From Paracoccus liaowanqingii (GTDB taxonomy: Bacteria; Pseudomonadota; Alphaproteobacteria; Rhodobacterales; Rhodobacteraceae): 64,000 bases of DNA. The translations under genes and the position numbers were made by a program. Positions 1-8,354 of the stretch are shown piece by piece (position 1 is the first letter of the stretch; each line of letters starts with the position of its first letter). The stretch lies in assembly GCF_004683865.2 (NCBI RefSeq), contig NZ_CP040762.1:1-64000 (forward strand), given 5' to 3'. A model generated the notes under the pieces. The model saw only the letters and a list, made by a program, of their open reading frames with translations, had not been told where the DNA came from and ran no database searches.

Positions 1-104
1 CAACCGGCCATGCCGTCTCGTGACGGTGTCCGCGCGTGAGTGTCTCGGCTTCTCCCTCGATCCGGCTTGGCCTTGCCAAGCGGCGCTTTGAGAGGACGAC
101 GACC

Positions 105-1157
105 ATGAAGGCCATCAAGGGACCCGCCCTGTTTCTGGCGCAGTTCGCAGGCGACAGCGCACCGTTCGACAGCTGGGACAGCATCACCAAATGGGCTGCC
201 GACTGCGGCTACAAGGGCGTTCAGGTGCCCAGCTGGGACGGGCGCCTGATCGATCTGGCCCGCGCCGCCGAAAGCCGCGATTATTGCGACGAGTTCAAGG
301 GCGTCGCGGCCGCCAACGGCGTCGAGGTGACCGAGCTGTCGACCCATCTGCAGGGCCAACTGGTCGCCGTTCACCCGGCCTATGACGAGGCCTTCGACGG
401 CTTCACCATCCCCGAGATGCGCGGCGATCCCAAGGCGCGGCAGGAATGGGCGGTGGATCAGGTGCGCCAGGCACTGACTGCCTCGCACAACATGGGGCTG
501 GGCGCGATGGCCAGCTTTTCGGGGGCGCTGGCCTGGCCGTTCGTCTATCCTTGGCCGCAGCGCCCCGCCGGTCTGGTCGAGGCCGCCTTCGACGAGCTGG
601 CCCGCCGCTGGCGCCCGCTGCTGGATCACGCCGAGGAATGCGGCGTGGATATCTGCTACGAGATCCATCCCGGCGAGGATCTGCACGACGGCGACAGCTA
701 CGAGATGTTCCTGGAACGCACGGGCCATCACGCGCGCGCCTGCATGCTGTACGACCCGTCGCATTACGTGCTGCAATGTCTGGATTATCTGGACAACATC
801 GACATCTATGCCGACCGCATCCGGATGTTCCACGTCAAGGATGCCGAGTTCAATCCGACGGGCCGCAAGGGCGTTTATGGCGGCTTTCAGCCCTGGGTGA
901 ACCGGGCCGGGCGGTTCCGCAGCCTGGGCGACGGGCAGGTCGATTTCAGGGCGGTGTTTTCCAAGCTGACCGCCAGCGACTTCGATGGTTGGGCGGTGGT
1001 CGAATGGGAATGCTGCCTCAAGCATCCCGAGGATGGCGCGCGCGAGGGTGCGGCCTTCGTGCGCGATCACATCATCCGCGTCACCGAACGCGCCTTCGAC
1101 GATTTCGCGGATGGCGGGGCCGATCAGGCCGCCAATCGCCGCATGCTGGGGATCTGA
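105..1157 (+). CDS. Sugar phosphate isomerase/epimerase (xylose isomerase-like TIM barrel)
   Basis: A 350-residue protein of the AP-endonuclease-2/xylose-isomerase-like TIM-barrel family, which isomerises or epimerises sugars or keto-inositols in the cytoplasm. Likely metal-binding positions are visible: EIHPGED near residue 186, DPSHY near 217, FHVKDAE near 243 and EWE near 300. The start at 105 is preferred over an upstream in-frame start at 36 because AGAGGA lies 8 bases before it and the extra 23 residues do not look like family sequence. The next gene starts 1 base after its stop, so it opens a five-gene operon ending with an ABC importer. The sugar substrate cannot be read from the sequence. 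A short CCGTC/GACGG inverted repeat sits at 13-26 but is too small to call an operator. Confidence 0.88.
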   Translation: MKAIKGPALFLAQFAGDSAPFDSWDSITKWAADCGYKGVQVPSWDGRLIDLARAAESRDYCDEFKGVAAANGVEVTELSTHLQGQLVAVHPAYDEAFDGFTIPEMRGDPKARQEWAVDQVRQALTASHNMGLGAMASFSGALAWPFVYPWPQRPAGLVEAAFDELARRWRPLLDHAEECGVDICYEIHPGEDLHDGDSYEMFLERTGHHARACMLYDPSHYVLQCLDYLDNIDIYADRIRMFHVKDAEFNPTGRKGVYGGFQPWVNRAGRFRSLGDGQVDFRAVFSKLTASDFDGWAVVEWECCLKHPEDGAREGAAFVRDHIIRVTERAFDDFADGGADQAANRRMLGI

Positions 1158-1158
1158 G

Positions 1159-2301
1159 ATGGCACGCATCAGGCTGGGCATGGTGGGCGGCGGCAAGGAC
1201 GCCTTCATCGGGGGGGTCCACCGCATCGCCGCGCGCCTGGACGGCGACTTCGACCTGGTGGCGGGCGCCCTGTCCTCGACGCCCGAGCGGGCGCGCGACA
1301 GCGGGGCGGCGCTTGGGCTGGACGCGGATCGCAGCTATGACAGCTTCGAGGCGATGGCCGAGGCCGAGGCCGCGCGTCCCGACGGGATCGAGGCGGTGTC
1401 CATCGTCACTCCGAACCATGTCCATGCGGCGGCGGCGCAGGCGTTCCTGTCACGCGGCATCCATGTCATCTGCGACAAGCCGCTGACCGCCACGATGGCG
1501 CAGGCCGATGCGCTGGCACAGGCGGTCGGGTCGTCCGACGCGCTGTTCATCCTGACCCACAACTACACCGGCTATCCGATGATCCGGCAGGCCCGGCAGA
1601 TGATCGCCGAGGGCGACCTGGGACCGCTGCGGGTGGTGCAGGTCGAATATCCGCAGGACTGGCTGACCGAGGCCGCCGAGGCTGCGGGCGACAACAAGCA
1701 GGCCGAGTGGCGCACCGATCCCGAACGCTCGGGCCTGGGCGGGTCCATCGGCGATATCGGCACGCATGCCCATAACCTGGCCTGTTTCGTGACCGGGCAG
1801 GCGGTCCGGATGCTGGCCGCCGATCTGCAAAGCTTCGTGCCGGGGCGGCGCGTCGATGACAATGCGCATGTGATGCTGCGCTTTGCGGAGGGCGCGCGGG
1901 GCATGCTGTGGTGCAGTCAGGTGGCGCCCGGCTGCGAGAACGGGCTACGCCTGCGGGTCTTCGGTGCGGCAGGCGGCCTGGAATGGGCGCAGGAGGATCC
2001 GAACTATCTGTGGCACACGCCGTTCGGCCAGCCCAAGCGGCTGCTGACGCGGGGCGGGGCAGGGGCCTCGGACGCGGCGGCGGCGGTCACGCGCATTCCG
2101 GGCGGCCACCCCGAGGGTTATTTGGAGGGGTTCGCTACCATCTATGCCGGTGCCGCGCAGGCGATCCGCGCCGCGCGCGAGGGGCGGCGCGACCCGGTTC
2201 TGGACCTGCTGCCCGGGCTGGCCGAGGGGCTGGCGGGGATGCGCTTCATCGATGCCTGCCTGCGGTCGTCGCAGGCCGACGCGGCTTGGGTGGAATTGTG
2301 A
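1159..2301 (+). CDS. Gfo/Idh/MocA-family NAD(P)-dependent oxidoreductase
   Basis: A 380-residue dehydrogenase of the glucose-fructose oxidoreductase/inositol dehydrogenase family. The N-terminal Rossmann fold shows GMVGGGKD at residues 6-13; the family CDKP motif is at about 105-108 (catalytic Lys), and GDIGTHAHNL near 198 supplies the usual active-site Asp/His. Family members oxidise or reduce a sugar or polyol hydroxyl using NAD(P). The start at 1159 directly follows the stop of the isomerase gene, and the end overlaps the GTG start of the ABC ATPase by 4 bases, so the genes are translationally coupled. Together with the isomerase it probably converts the imported sugar to a central intermediate. 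The substrate is unknown. Confidence 0.9.
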   Translation: MARIRLGMVGGGKDAFIGGVHRIAARLDGDFDLVAGALSSTPERARDSGAALGLDADRSYDSFEAMAEAEAARPDGIEAVSIVTPNHVHAAAAQAFLSRGIHVICDKPLTATMAQADALAQAVGSSDALFILTHNYTGYPMIRQARQMIAEGDLGPLRVVQVEYPQDWLTEAAEAAGDNKQAEWRTDPERSGLGGSIGDIGTHAHNLACFVTGQAVRMLAADLQSFVPGRRVDDNAHVMLRFAEGARGMLWCSQVAPGCENGLRLRVFGAAGGLEWAQEDPNYLWHTPFGQPKRLLTRGGAGASDAAAAVTRIPGGHPEGYLEGFATIYAGAAQAIRAAREGRRDPVLDLLPGLAEGLAGMRFIDACLRSSQADAAWVEL

Positions 2302-3797
2302 GCCAGCCGGTGCTGGAACTGCGAGACGTCAGCCGCAGCTTCGGCCCGATCGAGGTGCTGCATGACGTGGGCATCGCCCTGCATCCGGGCCGCGTCCATG
2401 CCCTGATCGGCGAAAACGGTGCCGGAAAATCCACGATGATGAAGATCCTTGCGGGCTATCAGCCGCCCAGCTCGGGCCAGGTGGTGCTGGATGGCGACGC
2501 GCGGACCTTCGCCTCGATCGGCGAGGCCGAGGCGCGGGGAATCTCGATGATCCATCAGGAATTCAACTTGGCCGAACAATTGAGCGTCGAGCAGAACATC
2601 TTTCTGGGCCGCGAATTGCGGCGCGGTTACCTCTTGGACAAGCGCGCGATGCGGGACCGCACCCTCGAGCTGCTGGGGCGGCTGGACTGCCGCGCCGCGC
2701 CCGACCGGCCGGTGTCGCAACTGTCGAATTCCGACAAGCAGATGGTCGAGATCGCCAAGGCCCTGCTGCGCGACACCCGCGTGCTGATCATGGACGAGCC
2801 GACCGCCGTGCTGACCCGGTCCGAGACGGCGGTCCTGATGCGGCAGGTCCGTGCCCTGCGCGATGCGGGCACGGCGGTGCTGTTCACCTCTCACAAGCTG
2901 GACGAGGTGGTGCAGATTGCCGACGACCTGACCGTGATGCGCGACGGTCGCGTGGTCTGGTCGGGTCCGGCGGACCGGATGGACGAACACGCGATGGCCA
3001 CCGCCATGGTCGGGCGCGAGATGTCGGACCTGTTCCCGCCCAAGGACGGCAGCCCGGGCGAGGTCGCGCTGGAGGTCAGCGACCTGACGGTGCCGGGCTA
3101 TTCGGAAGGGGTCGGCCTGACCCTGCGGCAGGGCGAGATCCTGGGCGTGGCCGGGCTGATCGGATCGGGCCGGACCGAGACCTTCGAGGGGCTCTGCGGG
3201 TTGCGCCCGGCCAGCGGCCAGGTGCGCATCTTCGGCCAGCCCGCACGCATCGACCATCCCTGGCAGGCCCAGGCCCTCGGCATGTGCTATCTGACCGAGG
3301 ACCGCAAGACGCGCGGCCTGCTGCTGGGAAAGGGCCAGCGCGAGAACCTGACCCTGCAGGCCCTCTCGCGGTTCACGCGCCGCCTGATCGACACCCGCGC
3401 CGAAGAGGCGGCCCTGGATCAGGCCGTCGCAGATTTCGACATTCGCGGCCATCGCGGCGCCTTGGTCGGCAACCTGTCGGGCGGCAACCAGCAGAAGCTG
3501 CTGTTTGCCAAGACCCTGCTGGCCGAACCCCGCATCATCATCATCGATGAACCGACGCGCGGCATCGACATCGGCACCAAGCAGCAGATGTATCAGTTCA
3601 TCCGGCGCCTCGCCGCCGAGGGGCGCGCCATCGTCGTCATCTCCTCCGAGATGCAGGAGGTGATCGGGCTGGCCGACCGCGTCATGGTCATGCGCCATGG
3701 CCGCGTCGCGGGGCACCTGTCGCAGGACGAGGCCACCGAGGATGCCATCGTGCGGCTGGCCATGGGCGTCGTACCCGCAACGGAGACCACCGCATGA
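2298..3797 (+). CDS. Sugar ABC transporter ATP-binding protein (RbsA-type, two ABC domains)
   Basis: A 499-residue tandem ATPase energising uptake through the permease encoded next. Domain 1 has Walker A GENGAGKST at 37-45, a relaxed signature (LSNSDKQ) and Walker B LIMDEPTAVLT. Domain 2 has the degenerate P-loop GLIGSGRTE, a full signature LSGGNQQ near 393 and IIIIDEPTRGID. This asymmetry and the length of about 500 residues are typical of RbsA/XylG/AraG proteins of the CUT2 family. The GTG start at 2298 is chosen because the preceding open frame overlaps the dehydrogenase and has no family sequence; it gives a GTGA overlap with the upstream stop. The 3' end overlaps the permease start as ATGA. 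Confidence 0.95.
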   Translation: MSQPVLELRDVSRSFGPIEVLHDVGIALHPGRVHALIGENGAGKSTMMKILAGYQPPSSGQVVLDGDARTFASIGEAEARGISMIHQEFNLAEQLSVEQNIFLGRELRRGYLLDKRAMRDRTLELLGRLDCRAAPDRPVSQLSNSDKQMVEIAKALLRDTRVLIMDEPTAVLTRSETAVLMRQVRALRDAGTAVLFTSHKLDEVVQIADDLTVMRDGRVVWSGPADRMDEHAMATAMVGREMSDLFPPKDGSPGEVALEVSDLTVPGYSEGVGLTLRQGEILGVAGLIGSGRTETFEGLCGLRPASGQVRIFGQPARIDHPWQAQALGMCYLTEDRKTRGLLLGKGQRENLTLQALSRFTRRLIDTRAEEAALDQAVADFDIRGHRGALVGNLSGGNQQKLLFAKTLLAEPRIIIIDEPTRGIDIGTKQQMYQFIRRLAAEGRAIVVISSEMQEVIGLADRVMVMRHGRVAGHLSQDEATEDAIVRLAMGVVPATETTA

Positions 3798-4780
3798 AAG
3801 CTGCAGCGATCCTGCCCCGCAACCTGCCCATGGGCGTGATCGGTCCGATCCTGGCGCTGGTCGTGCTGATGGCGGTGGGCGCCTCGATGAACGAGAACTT
3901 CCTCGGCTGGAACAATCTCAGCAACGTGCTGGCCCGGTCGGCCTTCATCGGCATCATCGCGGTGGGCATGACCTTCGTGATCACCGCCGGGGGGCTGGAC
4001 CTGTCGGTGGGGTCGATGGCGGCCTTCATCGCCGGGCTGATGATCATGGTCATGAACGCGCTGCTGCCGACGCTTGGCGTGGGCATTCCGGTCGTGCTGG
4101 CGGGCATGGCAGTGGCGCTGCTGGCGGGGCTGGCGGCGGGTCTGCTGAACGGGTTGCTGATCACCGGGCTGAAGATCGAGGCCTTCATCGTCACCCTGGG
4201 CTCGATGGGGATCTATCGCAGCCTGGTGACATGGCTGGCCGACGGGGGCACGCTGTCGCTGGATTTCACGCTGCGCACCTTCTATCAGCCGGTCTATTAC
4301 GGTGGCCTCTTCGGGATCGGCTGGCCGATCATCGTCTTCGCGGTCGTCGTGGTCGTGGGCGAGGTCATCATGCGCTCGACCACCTTTGGGCGCCATTGCG
4401 CCGCCGTCGGCTCGAACGAGCAGGTGGCCAAGTATTCCAGCGTCCGGGTCGGGCGGATCCGGCTGATGACCTATGCGGCCCTTGGCCTTCTGGTCGGCGT
4501 GGCCACCATCATGTACGTGCCGCGCCTCGGCTCGGCCTCCTCGGCCACGGGCGTTCTGTGGGAGCTGGAGGCCATCGCCGCGGTGATCATCGGCGGCACC
4601 GTCTTGAAGGGCGGCTTCGGCCGGGTCTGGGGCACCGTTCTGGGCGTCCTGATCCTGTCGATGATCGGCAACATCCTCAATCTGACAGATTTCGTCTCGC
4701 CCTATCTGAACGGGGCCATCCAGGGGGCGATCATCATTCTCGCTGTGGTCTTGCAGCGCGAAACCAAGGCCGGAACCTGA
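3794..4780 (+). CDS. Sugar ABC transporter permease (RbsC-type)
   Basis: A 328-residue, very hydrophobic inner-membrane protein of the CUT2/RbsC permease family. The segment GMTFVITAGGLDLSVGS near residues 57-73 is the characteristic family motif, followed by a run of membrane helices and the conserved region NEQVAKYSSVRV then GGTVLKGGFGRVWGT, which resembles the ATPase-coupling and C-terminal parts of RbsC. The start is the ATG overlapping the ATPase stop (ATGA). It ends 26 bases before the binding-protein gene. Since one permease gene is present, the channel is probably a homodimer, as known for the family. Confidence 0.93.
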   Translation: MKAAAILPRNLPMGVIGPILALVVLMAVGASMNENFLGWNNLSNVLARSAFIGIIAVGMTFVITAGGLDLSVGSMAAFIAGLMIMVMNALLPTLGVGIPVVLAGMAVALLAGLAAGLLNGLLITGLKIEAFIVTLGSMGIYRSLVTWLADGGTLSLDFTLRTFYQPVYYGGLFGIGWPIIVFAVVVVVGEVIMRSTTFGRHCAAVGSNEQVAKYSSVRVGRIRLMTYAALGLLVGVATIMYVPRLGSASSATGVLWELEAIAAVIIGGTVLKGGFGRVWGTVLGVLILSMIGNILNLTDFVSPYLNGAIQGAIIILAVVLQRETKAGT

Positions 4781-4806
4781 TCCGGCGACCGACAAGGGAG
4801 GAAGAC

Positions 4807-5751
4807 ATGAAACATCTCGCATCCGGGGCCGCCCTGGCACTGGTCCTGGCCACGCCCGCCTTCGCGCAGGACGACACCATGGTCATCGGCGTCTCGATTC
4901 CCGCCGCGACCCATGGCTGGGCGGGCGGCATGAACTATTTCGCGCAAGCGGCCATCGAGCGGCTGTCCGAGACCTATCCGAACCTGGAATTCGTGCTGGC
5001 CACGGCTTCCGATCCGGGGCGGCAGGTCAACGACATCGAGGACATGGTGGCGACCCGCAACATCGACGCGCTGGTGGTCCTGCCCTTCGAGTCCGAGCCT
5101 CTGACCGGCCCGGTCCAGAACGTCAAGCAGTCGGGGGCCTGGGTGACGGTCGTCGATCGCGGCCTGTCGGTCGAGGGCATCCAGGATCTGTATGTCGCGG
5201 GCGACAATCCGGGCTTTGGCCGCGTTTCGGGCGAATACATGGTCGAGGCTATGCCCGATGGCGGCAATATCGTCGTGCTGCGCGGCATCCCGACATCCAT
5301 CGACAACGAGCGTGTCGAGGGCTTCGAGACCGCCATCGAGGGCAGCGGCATCGAGATCCTGGGGATGGAGCACGGCAACTGGAACCGCGATGAATCCTTC
5401 ACCGTCATGCAGGATTTCCTGCAGCGCCATCCGCAGATCGACGCGGTCTGGGCATCGGACGACGACATGGCCATGGGCGTCCTGGGGGCCATCGAGGCCG
5501 CCGGGCGCGACGACATCCAGTTCGTGCTGGGCGGCGCCGGCATGAAGGAGATGATCAAGCGCACCATGGACGGCGATGCGATGATCCCGGCCAACGTGAC
5601 CTATCCCCCCTCGATGATCGCCACCGCCATCGAGATCACGGCGGTGGGCCTCGTCTCGCAGGCTCCGGTCTCGGGCGAGTTCATCATCGGCTCGGTGCTG
5701 GTCACTCCGGAGAATGCCGAGACCTACTACTATCCCGACAGCCCGTTCTGA
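4807..5751 (+). CDS. Sugar ABC transporter periplasmic substrate-binding protein
   Basis: A 314-residue RbsB-like binding protein (periplasmic binding protein type 4). Residues 1-21 form a signal peptide (hydrophobic core ALALVLATPAFA, cleavage expected after AFA-Q). The mature start MVIGVSIPAATHGWAGG and the segment ATASDPGRQVNDIEDMVATR are typical of the family, as are VLRGIPTS and WASDDDMAMG. It captures the sugar in the periplasm for the transporter encoded upstream. The ribosome binding site AAGGAGGAAG lies just before the ATG at 4807. It is the last gene before a hairpin at 5759-5783. The specific ligand is not evident. Confidence 0.93.
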   Translation: MKHLASGAALALVLATPAFAQDDTMVIGVSIPAATHGWAGGMNYFAQAAIERLSETYPNLEFVLATASDPGRQVNDIEDMVATRNIDALVVLPFESEPLTGPVQNVKQSGAWVTVVDRGLSVEGIQDLYVAGDNPGFGRVSGEYMVEAMPDGGNIVVLRGIPTSIDNERVEGFETAIEGSGIEILGMEHGNWNRDESFTVMQDFLQRHPQIDAVWASDDDMAMGVLGAIEAAGRDDIQFVLGGAGMKEMIKRTMDGDAMIPANVTYPPSMIATAIEITAVGLVSQAPVSGEFIIGSVLVTPENAETYYYPDSPF

Positions 5752-5758
5752 TCCTGCC

Positions 5759-5783
5759 GGCGGTCCCGTGTCACGGGACCGCC
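5759..5783 (+). terminator. Hairpin after sugar operon
   Basis: A near-perfect inverted repeat (GGCGGTCCCGTG / CACGGGACCGCC) begins 8 bases after the binding-protein stop. It lacks a T-run (C-tract instead), so it may be a terminator or an mRNA-stabilising hairpin. The remaining sequence to 6078 shows no gene. Confidence 0.55.
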
Positions 5784-6078
5784 CCCCTGCGGTGCGCCTT
5801 AAATTTCGGCTGCGCCGCGGGCCTCTCGGGTCAATGCTGCGCCGGCCCGCATCGCAATTTCCGGCTAGGGAACACGCGGCGCGGAGGCGATGACCGAGAC
5901 AGCTTGACGGGCGATCTCAGGGCCAGGCTGTTCGGCAAAAGCCCGAGGTTCTGACGGCCGGGCGAACCCTGCGCGGGGCCATCCCGTGTGTGGCAGAAAA
6001 TCCCTGTTGCCTGCTTTGCGATTGATTTACGCTGCCCGAACCAGCTTAGACAAGCCTCAGAAACGGTTGCCAAACCTC

Positions 6079-7098
6079 ATGTCCCGCCCCACCATCCACG
6101 ACGTCGCGCGCATTGCCGGGGTCAGCCTCTCGACGGTCGATCGCGTGCTGAACGCCCGCGAAGGTGTCCGCCGCGCCACCCAGGTCCGGGTGACCGAGGT
6201 GATGCAGCAGCTGGGTTACGAACGCAACGTGGCCGCCGCAAATCTGGCGCGGCGCCGCCAGTACCGGCTGCTGTTCGTCCTGCCCGCGGGAGGCAACAGC
6301 TTCATGCGGGGGCTCGAGCAGGAGATTGCGGCCCGTGCCGGGGCTTGGGAGTTCACCTCGATCGCGGTGATGACCGTGCCTCCGTTCGACGACGCGGCAC
6401 TGGCCGGCGCATTGCTGGACATCGATCCCGCGCAGACCGACGGCGTGGCGGTCGTCGCCACGGACTCGGCCGCCGTGCGCGCCGCGCTGGCGGCGTTGCG
6501 CGACAAGGGCGTGGCGGTGGTGACGCTGGTGTCGGATCTGCCCTCGTCGCGTCGCCAGCATTTCGTGGGCATCGACAATGTGCAGGCCGGACGCACGGCG
6601 GCCAGTCTGCTAGGGCGGTTCTGCCGGGGGCGGACGGGCAGCATCGTGATGGTGGCAGGTTCGATGCTGGTGCGGGATCACGCCGAACGCCGGCTCGGGT
6701 TCGAGCAGGTCCTGTACCAGGAGTATCCCGAGCAGCGCATCCTGCCTCCGCTGGAAGGCTTCGACGACCAGGACATCGTCGCCACGCGCCTGTCCGAACT
6801 GCTGGCGCGGACCGCGGATGTGGTCGGCATCTACAGCCTGGGGGCCGGAACGCGCGGGGTCGCCCGGGCGATGGCACAGACGCGGACGGATGCCCCCTCG
6901 GTCGTCGTCCACGAGCTGACCCCGCATTCACGCCAGGCCCTGCTGGACGGCACCTTCGACGCGGTGATCCACCAGGACCCGCTGCGCGAGATCACGGCTG
7001 CGGTCGGTTTGCTGCAATCGCTGATCGGCGGCGAGGCCATCGACGCGGATGTGGCCCGTATCGGCATCGAGGTCTATCTGCGCGACAACCTGCCCTGA
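6079..7098 (+). CDS. LacI-family transcriptional regulator
   Basis: A 339-residue regulator. The N-terminal LacI helix-turn-helix is clear (TIHDVARIAGVSLSTVDRVLN at residues 4-24, then QVRVTEVMQQLGY), followed by a periplasmic-binding-protein-like sensor domain (LLFVLPAGGNSFMRG, HFVGIDNVQAGRTAASLLG). The start at 6079 places the HTH at the extreme N-terminus as usual; an upstream in-frame start at 5986 adds 31 residues without family sequence. It lies 328 bases downstream of the binding-protein gene in the same direction and is the probable sugar-responsive regulator of the operon (inference from position). Its binding site is not evident. Confidence 0.9.
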   Translation: MSRPTIHDVARIAGVSLSTVDRVLNAREGVRRATQVRVTEVMQQLGYERNVAAANLARRRQYRLLFVLPAGGNSFMRGLEQEIAARAGAWEFTSIAVMTVPPFDDAALAGALLDIDPAQTDGVAVVATDSAAVRAALAALRDKGVAVVTLVSDLPSSRRQHFVGIDNVQAGRTAASLLGRFCRGRTGSIVMVAGSMLVRDHAERRLGFEQVLYQEYPEQRILPPLEGFDDQDIVATRLSELLARTADVVGIYSLGAGTRGVARAMAQTRTDAPSVVVHELTPHSRQALLDGTFDAVIHQDPLREITAAVGLLQSLIGGEAIDADVARIGIEVYLRDNLP

Positions 7099-7320
7099 AT
7101 GACGTCTCCCCGTCTCTCGCGATGGCGTGGTCTTGTTCGACATGGGAAGGTTGGTCCGCCTGCGGATCGGCTGGCCAGGCATCCGACCGTCCTGCGCGCT
7201 GGCACCTTTGAGGGTGCGGACCCTGATCGATCGCACTGATGCATGGTATCATCAGGCGCGACCGCCTCCGCAGCTGTGACAAGCCTCAACGCTGCGCGGG
7301 GCATGTCACGATCATGATTT

Positions 7321-7460
7321 CCGAATGCGCTGTCGATAGGTTGCCGGCGCCTCGCCGAGGGACCGACGGACCCTGCGGAAAAGTAGGAAGGGTCCCTGAA
7401 CCCGAGGCGAAACCAGATCTCAGCCAGGGGTATGCGGGTGATCTTAGAGCCGAGCCCAGA
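7321..7460 (-). pseudogene. AraC/XylS-family regulator remnant (C-terminal HTH)
   Basis: On the minus strand the translation reads ITRIPLAEIWFRLGFRDPSY followed directly by FS, and then, after a one-base shift of frame, RRVRRSLGEAPATYRQRIR. Together these reproduce the second helix-turn-helix and C-terminal signature of AraC-family activators (AEIAFRLGFRDPSYFSRxFRR..G.aP..yR). A frameshift separates the two halves and nothing N-terminal is preserved, so this is a decayed 3' fragment. It points away from the LacI gene and is not expected to be functional. Confidence 0.6.
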
Positions 7461-7877
7461 GATCGGGCATGGATCGTGACTAAGGTGTCCTTTCTCGCAC
7501 ATGTGCACTGCTCAGGAGGCTGGGCGGCTCATTCGGGTCAAAGCACGTTCGCGTGGCTCTACCTTCCGTATCTCAAGAAATGACAGTCCCCGCAGTCAGC
7601 CTCACATATAATAAGCAACAAATGTTATTTACTGCGCATGATGCATCTGTAGATTGAGGGGAATTTCTTTATGCAAGTGGTTCGCGAAGGCCATGGACCG
7701 TCAAATGATGACATCAATCAAAATATCCTGTGTGGTAGAAAATTCCAGCTATCAGCAGGCCTTTTTTAACGATTTGCAAACAGGTCCCAATACTAGGAAA
7801 TGATAAATCACTGATTTCTTGCTTAAGCCGGTTATCAGGAGCGATTCACATAGCAAGGAGGGGAAATATTCAGCATC
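7461..7877. other. AT-richer intergenic stretch without a supported gene
   Basis: This sequence has lower GC than the flanks. The only candidate is a 32-codon frame at 7671-7769 preceded by GAGGGGAATTTCTTT, which I cannot support by similarity. No tRNA or clear terminator was seen. Confidence 0.4.
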
Positions 7878-8069
7878 ATGGATATCGCACATTATCGTCA
7901 GCGCGTTGCAGACGATATTGAAATGACACGCCCACAAATTACAGCGCAAAAACATCAGCTGGCGTTGGCTGCTCAGCAGTTTGCATTTGCTCAATCCGTC
8001 TTGGCAGAGGCGCGAGACAGGCTAACCTCAGTGGCTCAGTCTCTGGATCTGGTCTTTGGAAAAAGATAA
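7878..8069 (+). CDS. Small protein of unknown function (63 residues)
   Basis: A 63-residue, mostly helical, soluble-looking protein rich in Ala, Gln and Leu (QKHQLALAAQQFAFAQSVLAEARDR). AAGGAGGGG lies 14-20 bases upstream of the ATG, slightly far but usable. I do not recognise the family. A second small frame in the +1 phase (8056-8187) overlaps its 3' end and also looks helical, so this may be one frameshifted gene or two coupled small genes. It lies upstream of the disrupted GAF-domain gene. Confidence 0.45.
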   Translation: MDIAHYRQRVADDIEMTRPQITAQKHQLALAAQQFAFAQSVLAEARDRLTSVAQSLDLVFGKR

Positions 8070-8187
8070 TCGAAAATTGAGACGTTCAAAAATTAGTGAG
8101 TTACCCCCCAAACTAACTTCCCTTATCCGCAGGTTGGAAGAAGTCCTGCGGCAGGCCAAGCAGGAGGATAACAGATACGAGGATTAA
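8056..8187 (+). CDS. Possible small frame overlapping the 63-residue gene
   Basis: A 43-codon frame beginning at TTG 8056, in the +1 phase relative to the preceding gene and overlapping it by 14 bases. It encodes a charged helix (LIRRLEEVLRQAKQEDNRYED at the end). It could be the C-terminal half of the preceding gene after a frameshift, or a separate small protein. No start with a strong ribosome site is visible. Confidence 0.25.
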   Translation: MEKDNRKLRRSKISELPPKLTSLIRRLEEVLRQAKQEDNRYED

Positions 8188-8354
8188 ACACCGTCGGATA
8201 CCTCCACGTCTATTCGAGGCGGACATCCAAGCTCTTGCAGTCATTGTCCGAAATTTTTTTGATGGCATGACCCAAAAAGTTTGTCTCTCTAAGTTTATAA
8301 AGCGAACGCGCGAGTAATGAAATGACAGTAGCCGATCTGGACGCCATAGGGATG

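Noticed and set aside
13..26. CCGTC/GACGG inverted repeat upstream of the sugar operon as LacI operator
   Set aside because: Five-base arms are expected by chance in GC-rich DNA; no second copy was found near the LacI gene.
2142..3716. Long minus-strand open frame opposite the sugar ABC ATPase
   Set aside because: It is the antisense shadow of a clearly conserved ATPase gene in GC-rich DNA; the translation is low-complexity His/Gln/Asp-rich and has no family motif.
7239..7583. 114-codon plus-strand frame downstream of the LacI gene
   Set aside because: It runs antisense to the AraC remnant and has no ribosome site or family sequence.
7671..7769. 32-codon frame with a GAGGGG upstream
   Set aside because: Too short to support without similarity or expression data; mentioned only as part of the AT-rich pocket.
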